Assembly: GCA_947627575.1 (NCBI GenBank)
Contig: CANQWN010000005.1
Span: 1 to 64,000, forward strand
DNA: 64,000 nucleotides
DNA from: an uncultured Clostridia bacterium
GTDB lineage: Bacteria; Bacillota; Clostridia; Christensenellales; Borkfalkiaceae
Direction: 5' to 3'
In this document: piece after piece, positions 40,648 to 48,764 of the stretch
Layout of the letters: each line of letters starts with the position of its first letter
Position numbering within the stretch: the first letter of the stretch is position 1
Position numbers and translations under genes: made by a program
The notes under the pieces: generated by a model
The model's input: only the letters and a program-made list of their open reading frames with translations
Database searches by the model: none
Told to the model about the DNA's origin: nothing

Positions 40648-41534
40648 ATATGAATTTAATCGGAGCAAAGGTTTACTATGACGGCTCGCACTGGATAGCC
40701 ATACCGCATACGGAACGCCCGTATAAGCGGAAACGCAGGAAACGGAAAACAGACAAAGACGAAACGGTTGAACAGTTTGAAAGGGCGTTCAATAATACAC
40801 CAAAAGATAAAAAGACGAAGAAAAAAGAAAGATTGGTAAAAGAGTTTACGCCGCTATTCAAAGACCAACCCGAGGCGGTTGAATTTGTAGAAAAGCAATT
40901 TGAAAGACTAAACCGCAACCGCATAGAACGCTATAAGCGTATGAAACGCAAAGCCTATCTGCAACAGTGGAGTTATTTTTGTACTTTCACTTACGATAGC
41001 GCAAAACACACCGAAGAAACTTTCAGAAAAAGGCTTATGAATTGCCTATACCATTTAGCAAGCCGAAATGGCTGGAAATATATCGGGGCTTGGGAGCGCG
41101 GAGATAAAACTGAACGCTTACACTTCCACGCGCTTATATACATACCGCCCAACGGCATGGTTGGCAAGTTTGAGGAACACAACGACTTTAATTTCAAAAC
41201 GCACAACAGACAGATTACCAACCAAAACACGTTTTTTAACGAGAAGTTCGGACGGAGTGATTTCAACGCAATATCGCACCAATCCGAGGTTGAGGACAGC
41301 GTGTACTATATGCTCAAATATATAACCAAAAACGACGAGCGCATAGTTTATTCAAGAGGTCTTAAAAGCTACATTATAGCGGACATTCTGGACGAGGATA
41401 TTGTTTGGCCATACGGCAACGAAGAACACGAATATAAATTTGTGTTGGCAGACAATTTCACCTGTATAACCTACGGCGAGATTTTGGGAAAGGTCAGCCC
41501 CGAAATTATAGCGCAAATGCCCAAATGCAACTAA
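40644..41534 (+). CDS. Rolling-circle replication initiator-like HUH endonuclease
   Basis: ERLHFHALIYIP (HUH-type HxH), downstream YYMLKYITK Tyr motif, basic N-terminus. Confidence 0.7.
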   Translation: MNMNLIGAKVYYDGSHWIAIPHTERPYKRKRRKRKTDKDETVEQFERAFNNTPKDKKTKKKERLVKEFTPLFKDQPEAVEFVEKQFERLNRNRIERYKRMKRKAYLQQWSYFCTFTYDSAKHTEETFRKRLMNCLYHLASRNGWKYIGAWERGDKTERLHFHALIYIPPNGMVGKFEEHNDFNFKTHNRQITNQNTFFNEKFGRSDFNAISHQSEVEDSVYYMLKYITKNDERIVYSRGLKSYIIADILDEDIVWPYGNEEHEYKFVLADNFTCITYGEILGKVSPEIIAQMPKCN

Positions 41535-41562
41535 TCTTTTTGTCTTTCGTCCGGCGGAGCGT

Positions 41563-41667
41563 AAACGGAAACGCACGCCGTTGCAAGGGTAAATGCACGG
41601 CTAACGCCGCCCTTGCATCGGCGCAGAACGCACGAAATGTAAAAAGCGGAATAATGCGTTTCCGTTT
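41563..41667. repeat. Nested hairpin 3 with TAAC tip
   Basis: AAACGGAAACGCA / TGCGTTTCCGTTT (13 bp perfect), CGCCGTTGCAAGGG / CCCTTGCATCGGCG (13/14), CGGC-TAAC-GCCG tip. Confidence 0.85.
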
Positions 41668-41724
41668 GTCCGCACCTTGCCGAAAGGCAAAATAAAAAAT
41701 CTATTTCAAAAGGAGTAAAAAACA

Positions 41725-43248
41725 ATGAAAACAGCAGTGATATATGCCCGTTATTCGAGCGACAGCCAAAGCGAGCAGAGTATCGAGGGACAACTTCGCG
41801 TTTGCGAGGAATACGCACAACGCAATAATATCCTCATACTCAACACTTACATAGACAGAGCAATGACGGGAACTAACGACAACCGCCCGGATTTCCAGCG
41901 TATGATTAAAGACAGTAGCCGTAAAGAATGGAATTACGTTTTAGTCTACAAGTTAGACCGTTTCAGTCGTAACAAGTATGAAACGGCTATCCATAAGAAA
42001 ACTTTGCGCGACAACGGAGTTAAGCTACTCTCCGCAATGGAAAATATCCCCGACACTCCCGAAGGAATTATCCTTGAAAGTTTGCTCGAAGGTATGAACC
42101 AATACTATTCGGCAGAACTTGCGCAGAAAGTAAGCCGAGGTATGCGGGAAACGCGCAGAAAAGGTTTATATCAAGGCGGCGGGGTATTGTACGGCTATAA
42201 AATCGAGGGCAGAAAAATTGTCATAGACGAAAACGCCGCAGAGGTCGTAAGATATTTATATACCGAATACGCCAAAGGCGAATATGTGCGAAACATAATT
42301 GCAACCTTGACGGAGCGCGGGATTTACTATAAAGGCAAGCCGTTTGTAAGAAACAGCGTTTACAACATTCTGCGCAACGAAAAGTATTCGGGAGTATATA
42401 AGCACGGCGAAGAAGTAGTTGACAATATGTATCCTCGGATTATAGACGGCGAACTCTTTGAGCAGGTGCGCAAAAAGGTAAACGCCAACAAATACGGTAA
42501 ATCAAGCGTTAAAGCAGATTTTTTATTGAGAGGAAAGTTATACTGCGGATATTGCGGTCAGCCTATGCACGGCGAAAGCGGCACTACGCGAAATGGTACT
42601 CGTATTTATTACTATAAATGCAACGGACGGAAAAAGCGCATAAACGACTGCAAAAAGGAAATGGTGCGCAAGGAAGTCATAGAGGATATAGTTATCAACG
42701 CCACCGTGGAAAAGCTGTGCAGTCCCGAAAATATAGACCGCATAGTAAAAGAGCTTTTACAAATACAGGCGCAACGTATAAAGGAAAATTCCATTTTAAG
42801 CGTTCTTATAAAACAGCAGCGGCAGACCGAAACGGCGTTGAACAATCTTGTAAGCGCGGTAGAGCGCGGGATAATATCCAACTCCACCAACAAACGGCTG
42901 CACGAGCTTGAACGGCAACAGGAGCAGTTGGAACGGCAAATACTGATAGAGCGAAGTAAACAAGCCGTACAACTGAAAGAGAGCGACATACGGGAGTTTT
43001 ACGGACAGGCTTTGAAGTCAGAGCCGAAGATGCTTATATCGAGCTTTATAAGAAAAATAAAACTGTTCGACGATAAAATAGAAGTCTATTTTAATAGTCC
43101 GATAAGAACAAGTCCCGACGGGGAAACGTCAGATGACGACAACCCGTCGGGCTTTTTATTTTACTCCGAAACCATTGATATGGTAACGTTCAAATGGGCA
43201 AGAACGCAAGCATATACCATTAAGGCATTACTTGAACTATTTATATAG
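41725..43248 (+). CDS. Large serine recombinase (resolvase + recombinase + zinc ribbon domains)
   Basis: AVIYARYSSDSQSEQSIEGQLRVCEEYA; KLDRFSRNKYE; LRGKLYCGYCGQPMHGESGT zinc ribbon. Confidence 0.95.
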   Translation: MKTAVIYARYSSDSQSEQSIEGQLRVCEEYAQRNNILILNTYIDRAMTGTNDNRPDFQRMIKDSSRKEWNYVLVYKLDRFSRNKYETAIHKKTLRDNGVKLLSAMENIPDTPEGIILESLLEGMNQYYSAELAQKVSRGMRETRRKGLYQGGGVLYGYKIEGRKIVIDENAAEVVRYLYTEYAKGEYVRNIIATLTERGIYYKGKPFVRNSVYNILRNEKYSGVYKHGEEVVDNMYPRIIDGELFEQVRKKVNANKYGKSSVKADFLLRGKLYCGYCGQPMHGESGTTRNGTRIYYYKCNGRKKRINDCKKEMVRKEVIEDIVINATVEKLCSPENIDRIVKELLQIQAQRIKENSILSVLIKQQRQTETALNNLVSAVERGIISNSTNKRLHELERQQEQLERQILIERSKQAVQLKESDIREFYGQALKSEPKMLISSFIRKIKLFDDKIEVYFNSPIRTSPDGETSDDDNPSGFLFYSETIDMVTFKWARTQAYTIKALLELFI

Positions 43249-43486
43249 GCGGCTACTTATTCCACGTTCCGCTTGATTTGAGCCTCTATGGGGTGCGTTG
43301 GCAAGGCAAAGAGCCAAGCCACAACCGCCCCAAGGGGCTTTTGTTTTGCCGTTGGCAATAAACAGCCTAACACACCCCTTTCTCATATCAAGCGGCTTTC
43401 GCGGCATAAACCGCCGCCTTATAAAAGAAAATAACCTAACCCGATACTTCAAAAGTATTCGAATTAGGTTAAAAGTGGTGCACCAA

Positions 43487-43523
43487 CAATCCTCCAACCC
43501 CCGAAACGGGGGTTGGAGGATTG
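43487..43523. terminator. 17-bp perfect hairpin next to right att candidate
   Basis: CAATCCTCCAACCCCCG-aaa-CGGGGGTTGGAGGATTG. Confidence 0.65.
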
Positions 43524-43697
43524 TTTATATGCCGTAAGGGTAGGAAGAAGGCGTATGATTCGCGCGAGCCGCTTTGCGGCGACGCTTTGGATAGTGCAAC
43601 TATCCAAAATTCCTCTGTAAGTAAACCGAAACGGGGGTTGGAGGATTGTTTATATGCCGTAAGGGTAGGAAGAAGGCGTATGATTCGCGCGAGCCGC
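43501..43697. repeat. 72-bp exact direct repeat (43501-43572 and 43626-43697)
   Basis: CCGAAACGGGGGTTGGAGGATTGTTTATATGCCGTAAGGGTAGGAAGAAGGCGTATGATTCGCGCGAGCCGC in both copies. Confidence 0.95.
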
Positions 43698-43780
43698 ATT
43701 ATTTTATTGCTACATTGACAATTTTTTACAAATATGCTAAACTGTTTACAACGCATTAAATTTTACGGAAGATTATGTAA

Positions 43781-46735
43781 ATGTTTAATTTGCTTCTTGA
43801 CGAAAACTTATTTTCCGAGGTTTGGATAAATGTAATTGCGGGGATTATTTCGTCTGCATTGCTTGCTATTCTGCCTTTTGTGATAGGTTTGGTAAAAACA
43901 AAAAGTAAAAATAAATTTTACAAAGCGCTTTTTAATGTTACAAGTCCAAGCGAAACAGAAAAAATTTATATCAAACATTACGTAAAACACGCTTTTGAAA
44001 AGGTATATTTTCCTATTCTCGGAGGGGAGAAAAACGTAAATTACAAATCGCTGGTTAAAGAGATCAAAAGCGAGAAACTGAAAACGACAATCATATTAGG
44101 CAGCTCCGGCATAGGTAAATCTACGCTTATGTGCAAGCTGGCTTATTTGTTCCGTTCAAAGCCCAATGAAAATGACGGCAAGCGGCAATCGGCGATAAAC
44201 TACGGCATTTTATTTTATAAGTTGGGGCGAGGCTCTTCCATAGACGCGGTTTTAGCCGATATCGGACGTAAATTATCGTCCGACAGAACATATATTTTGT
44301 TCCTCGACGGGTTGGACGAAGTCCCCGATTTGCAAAATGAAAGCGGCGAGGCCGTTTTAAACAAGCTGTTAATAAAACTTTTTAGTTCCGAATATTCCTC
44401 CGGCTTGAACAAAATTTTTATTTCGTTGCGACCCGAAATTTTAAGCAAAGGCTATTCATACGCCTTTAATATCCAACCTCAATATATATCCGATAGCACG
44501 GCGATTTATAAGATTTGCAATTTTAACGAAAAACAAATTTTAACAATGTATCGGCGTGAAAGATATTCCTATAAAAACGGCGTCCGTATGAAAGCCGATT
44601 TGTTTATCCGCAGGCAAAACTATAAAAAGTTAAGGCAGGTAGTTAAAGAAAACCCTCAAAGCATCTTCACTTATCCTTTGATTTTAACGTGGGCGAACGA
44701 AATACTTTGCGATTACAATATAGAAAAATTAAAGTATATATCGTGGTATGACGCTTTGGGGAAAGTTATAGAAAAGGAATCTGACCGCGAATATGACATT
44801 GAATTAAGCAAAAAGGGTAAAATTATCGGCGTTTCCGCTGATGAGAGGGATAAATATAAGGGAGATTTTAAAAAGTTTTTGTTAAATATAGCGTTGCGTA
44901 TGGCGCAGACGAACAGTCAACGCGTAGCCCAAAGCGTTGTAAGCGAAGTGGTGTCGCAATTAAATTTGAACGGTGAACCAACCGTATTTTTAGCCCGCCG
45001 TCTGCTTCGTTATATAGAACGATCCGAAACGGAAAACGGTGAAAAGAGTGAACCGTATTACGAATTTATACATAATACCGTTTATTGGAGGGCTTTGGCG
45101 GAGGCTATGCTCAACCCACATATTCCGCAAACCGTGCGGGCGGCAATAATAACCGGATTTAACAAAGATACGCCCGTCTTGCAATATTGCCGTCAAGGGC
45201 TTTATAGCGTATACGGTGAAAAAATTTTCCCGTATGGGAATCAAGATAAATATTTCGCCGCAGTTGAAAATAAGGTTATCGAATGTAACGTGTTGCAAAA
45301 CGTCATCCCTTGCGAAATAGTTTTATCCTGTTTTTACGGTATAGACCAAGTTGTTTTCAACATATCTTCGGATAGCGCCGTCAAGTTCGGCTTTGCCCAA
45401 ATCAAAGAATTTGTAGAAAACAGAAAAGTTGATTTTTCCAACAGCCCGATTTCCGATTTAACTATATTGCAAAGTTTTTCGGATAGTTCTTTCAACGCGC
45501 TTGATTGTTCCAATTCCGATGTGGTAACCGTGAAAATCCCCGATTATGTAACGGAAATAAAATTTCTTAAATGTGCCTCGCTTAAAAATGTTGAGATAGG
45601 AAGCGGCGTGCAATCGATTGGCGAATTTGCGTTTGGCGGTTGTACTTCGCTTGAAAATATCACCATTCCCGACAGCGTAAAAGATATAGGCAAGGGTGCT
45701 TTTCTTAAATGCACCTCGCTTAAAAGCGTAAAGATAGGAAGCGGTTTGCAATCGTTAGGTGAACACGTTTTCGATCAGTGCATCTCGCTTGAAGGCATCA
45801 CCATACCGTCTAACGTAAAAGATATAGGCGAATGTGCTTTTCTGCACTGTACCTCGCTTAAAAATGTGGAGATAGGCAACGGCGTGATATCGATAGGCGA
45901 ACAGGCGTTCGGAGGTTGCATCTCGCTTGAAGGCATCACCATACCCGATAACGTAAAAGAGTTAGGCAAGGGTGCGTTTGCCGGTTGTGCCTCGCTTAAA
46001 AATGTTGAGATAGGAAGCGGCGTGCAATCGATTGGCGAATTTGCGTTTGGCGGTTGTACTTCGCTTGAAAATATCACCATTCCCGACAGCGTAAAAGATA
46101 TAGGCAAGGGTGCTTTTATTAAATGCGCCTCGCTTAAAAATGTAAAGATAGGCAACGGTGTGGAATTGATAGACGGTGGTGCGTTCTCTTATTGCACTGC
46201 GCTTGAAAGCGTAAGCATACCGGATAATGTAAAAGGAATAGGTGAGGTTGCGTTCTATGGTTGCACCTCGCTTAAAAGCGTAAAGATAGGAAGCGGTTTG
46301 CAATCGATTGGCGAATCGGCGTTCTATGATTGTACTTCGCTTAAAAACGTGAAGATAGGAAGCGGCGTGCAATCCATTGGCGCACAGGCGTTTCAATTTT
46401 GTGCCTCGCTTGAAAGCGTCACCATACCCGATAACGTAAAAGATATAGGGAAACTTACGTTCTATTATTGCACCTCGCTGAAAAACTTAAAGATAGGCAA
46501 CGATGTGGAATTGATAGGCGAACGGGTGTTTGATTATTGCACTTCGCTTGAAAGTATCACTATACCCGAAAGCGTAAAAAAGATAGGCAAGGGCGCGTTT
46601 GCAAATTCAGGAATAGCCGCAATAACTTTCGGCGGCACGGTTTCGGATTGGGAAAAGGTTGAAAAAGCCGAAACTTTTTACCTTTCGGAAGTTAAAGAAG
46701 TTGTTTGCAAAGACGGAAGCGTGGAAGTAAAGTAA
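43781..46735 (+). CDS. Membrane-anchored NACHT/STAND NTPase with C-terminal BspA-type LRRs
   Basis: N-terminal TM VIAGIISSALLAILPFVIGLV; GSSGIGKST Walker A; YILFLDGLDEVPD NACHT Walker B; ~15 LRR_5 units. Confidence 0.85.
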   Translation: MFNLLLDENLFSEVWINVIAGIISSALLAILPFVIGLVKTKSKNKFYKALFNVTSPSETEKIYIKHYVKHAFEKVYFPILGGEKNVNYKSLVKEIKSEKLKTTIILGSSGIGKSTLMCKLAYLFRSKPNENDGKRQSAINYGILFYKLGRGSSIDAVLADIGRKLSSDRTYILFLDGLDEVPDLQNESGEAVLNKLLIKLFSSEYSSGLNKIFISLRPEILSKGYSYAFNIQPQYISDSTAIYKICNFNEKQILTMYRRERYSYKNGVRMKADLFIRRQNYKKLRQVVKENPQSIFTYPLILTWANEILCDYNIEKLKYISWYDALGKVIEKESDREYDIELSKKGKIIGVSADERDKYKGDFKKFLLNIALRMAQTNSQRVAQSVVSEVVSQLNLNGEPTVFLARRLLRYIERSETENGEKSEPYYEFIHNTVYWRALAEAMLNPHIPQTVRAAIITGFNKDTPVLQYCRQGLYSVYGEKIFPYGNQDKYFAAVENKVIECNVLQNVIPCEIVLSCFYGIDQVVFNISSDSAVKFGFAQIKEFVENRKVDFSNSPISDLTILQSFSDSSFNALDCSNSDVVTVKIPDYVTEIKFLKCASLKNVEIGSGVQSIGEFAFGGCTSLENITIPDSVKDIGKGAFLKCTSLKSVKIGSGLQSLGEHVFDQCISLEGITIPSNVKDIGECAFLHCTSLKNVEIGNGVISIGEQAFGGCISLEGITIPDNVKELGKGAFAGCASLKNVEIGSGVQSIGEFAFGGCTSLENITIPDSVKDIGKGAFIKCASLKNVKIGNGVELIDGGAFSYCTALESVSIPDNVKGIGEVAFYGCTSLKSVKIGSGLQSIGESAFYDCTSLKNVKIGSGVQSIGAQAFQFCASLESVTIPDNVKDIGKLTFYYCTSLKNLKIGNDVELIGERVFDYCTSLESITIPESVKKIGKGAFANSGIAAITFGGTVSDWEKVEKAETFYLSEVKEVVCKDGSVEVK

Positions 46736-46867
46736 AAAATTTTGTGTTTTTTTGGTGGCGAAGGAAACAAATTGCCGAAAAAATCGGTATATATAGTGAA
46801 AGATTTGCGGTTTATGTAAAAGCGGCGGGCGGAACAGCCGAACACAAAAGAAAAACGGCGGAAGAAG

Positions 46868-47746
46868 ATGAAAAAATTTTTTGAATTATTGAAGTACGGC
46901 ATAAACAGATACGTATTGAAAAATTTGTACACCGTGCTTAACTTTTTGTTTGCGATAGCCTCGGTTGTGTTCATTTTCGTGCCGTTGCAAAGCGGCGGCA
47001 AGGATTACAGGTGGATTGCACTGATATGCCTTTTGGCGGTTGCGCTGATTGCGTTTGTGGCAAACGCCGCGATATTGAAGTACAAAAGCAAAATAGACAT
47101 AAAGATAAACGGTACGGACGTGCGCATAGTTTTCGGCGATATATTCGATAATTCCCAATTCGTCCCCAAAGGCGGCGCAAAGGTTTACAGGGTTATAGGC
47201 GTAAACGACTTTTTCGATACCCACGTAGGCGACGGCGTAATAGACGAAAACAGCCTGCACGGCAAGTTTCTTAAACGCTTCAACATTTCCTGCGAAGATT
47301 TGCAAGCCCGCATAGCCGCGGACGCCGCGCTTAAAAACGAAATTTGTTGCACCACAGAGGAAAGGCAGTACGGCAACAACATAAAGTACAATTTGGGCAG
47401 TATCTTCAAGGACGAAAAAACAGATTGCATACTTGTCGCCATTTCCCGTTTCAACAAAAACAACAACGCCGAACTTACCAATTCCGAACTTATGCAATGC
47501 TACCTTAAAATGTGGGAGGAGATAAAAAGGGTTAAGGAAAGCCGAGGCATAGTTATCCCCCTGCTGGGCGCAAGCGGCAACATAAAAACCGACGTAAATC
47601 TTTCCGTGCAGGAAATTTTGGAAACGCTGTTACATTCGGTTAAATTAAGCAACTTGCGTATCGGCTCACCCGCCAGACTTACGGTAGTTTTAAACAAACA
47701 ATTAAAGCAAAGTTTTGATTTGCAAAGGATAAAATACATTTTTTGA
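46868..47746 (+). CDS. Two-TM macro-domain protein, type II Thoeris ThsA-like effector
   Basis: Two N-terminal TM helices; VRIVFGDIFD...VIGVNDFFDTHVGDGVIDENSLHGKF...GIVIPLLGASGNIKT. Confidence 0.75.
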   Translation: MKKFFELLKYGINRYVLKNLYTVLNFLFAIASVVFIFVPLQSGGKDYRWIALICLLAVALIAFVANAAILKYKSKIDIKINGTDVRIVFGDIFDNSQFVPKGGAKVYRVIGVNDFFDTHVGDGVIDENSLHGKFLKRFNISCEDLQARIAADAALKNEICCTTEERQYGNNIKYNLGSIFKDEKTDCILVAISRFNKNNNAELTNSELMQCYLKMWEEIKRVKESRGIVIPLLGASGNIKTDVNLSVQEILETLLHSVKLSNLRIGSPARLTVVLNKQLKQSFDLQRIKYIF

Positions 47747-47754
47747 GGTGAACC

Positions 47755-48381
47755 ATGGGGCACAGATGTTTTATAAGTTTTAAAAAAGAGGACGTGTATT
47801 ACAGAGATAAAATTCAGGAAAAGTTGGGCGAAGAAAACATCAATAGCAAATCGCTGGACAAGTGGATAGATTCCGAAGATATCGATTACGTTATGCAGGA
47901 AATCCGCAAAAATTATATGTCCAACACCGCCGTAACCATTTTTCTGATAGGCGAACATTCCTCCGAAAACGAGGGAAATGACGAAGAAGGCCGTGATAAA
48001 AACGCGTTTATAAAGCGCGAGCTTCAAGCCACGCTTTACGACGGCAAAGGCTTCCGCCGAAGCGGACTTTTGGGCGTAGTTTTGCCCTCTATGGAAAGTA
48101 AAATTTACGGCGGCAAATATTACTGTAATAAGTGCGAAGAAAATCATAATTACGTGTATGTGAACGACAGAACCGTAGTACGCGAATTTCATAAAAACTA
48201 CTATCTTAAACCCATAGATTACGGTTGTAAAAACGTTTACGCCGAGGACGGCAGATTTTGCGTACTTGTGCGGTACAGCGAATTTATGAGCGGTGACAAC
48301 GCCGAAAAGTACATAGACATGGCGTATGATAAAACGCAACAGGATATATCCAAATACGTGCATTGGCATAATTTAAGATAA
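47755..48381 (+). CDS. TIR-domain protein, Thoeris ThsB-like
   Basis: HRCFISFKKEDVYYRDKIQEKL; TAVTIFLIGEHSSE; FIKRELQATLYDG; 8 bp after the macro gene. Confidence 0.8.
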   Translation: MGHRCFISFKKEDVYYRDKIQEKLGEENINSKSLDKWIDSEDIDYVMQEIRKNYMSNTAVTIFLIGEHSSENEGNDEEGRDKNAFIKRELQATLYDGKGFRRSGLLGVVLPSMESKIYGGKYYCNKCEENHNYVYVNDRTVVREFHKNYYLKPIDYGCKNVYAEDGRFCVLVRYSEFMSGDNAEKYIDMAYDKTQQDISKYVHWHNLR

Positions 48382-48399
48382 TACGGTTTTAAATCGGTT

Positions 48400-48440
48400 G
48401 CCGCCGCGCGGGCAAATTGCCCGCGCGGCGGCATTTTTTT
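48400..48440 (+). terminator. Strong Rho-independent terminator
   Basis: GCCGCCGCGCGGGC-aaatt-GCCCGCGCGGCGGC then T-run. Confidence 0.9.
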
Positions 48441-48659
48441 TGTGTTTTTTTATAACGGGGAAGTAGGGTTGCGGTTTTGTTTTTTTTGCGGCGGGAAGCG
48501 GGGCATTTTTTTGTGTTTAGGGGAAGGTTTTTTTGCGGCGGGGGGGTGCGGTGGCAAAAGCCCCGTCAAGGGTTCACTTAAAGCGAGCGTAAGTAACAGC
48601 GCAACGCACGCAAAATTGTTATATAATAAAAAATTATGTAAAAAAATTACACAAAACCC

Positions 48660-48689
48660 TTGACGGGGGGGGGGCGTTTACTGTATAAT
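48660..48689 (+). promoter_or_regulatory. Putative phase-variable promoter (G10 in spacer)
   Basis: TTGACG (48660-48665), 18-bp spacer starting with poly-G, TATAAT (48684-48689). Confidence 0.7.
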
Positions 48690-48764
48690 AATATCGGTAT
48701 CGCGTAAACTACACTCGATACACATAAAAAAATAAATCTGCGCGTAGGCAGATAAGGAGGATTA

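Larger units (their letters stand above)
34659..43486. mobile_element. Candidate integrative element in tRNA-Arg carrying an R-M cassette, HUH Rep and serine recombinase
   Basis: TGGCGCACCAA at 34648-34658 and TGGTGCACCAA at 43476-43486 flank the segment; recombinase at one end; cargo contrasts with flanking metabolic genes. Confidence 0.6.

Noticed and set aside
39829-41667. Integron attC sites
   Set aside because: TAAC lies in hairpin tips rather than in attC-type RYYYAAC/GTTRRRY core boxes, and there is no tyrosine integron integrase.
43501-43697. CRISPR-like repeat
   Set aside because: Only two 72-bp copies with one spacer; too long and too few, no cas genes in the window.
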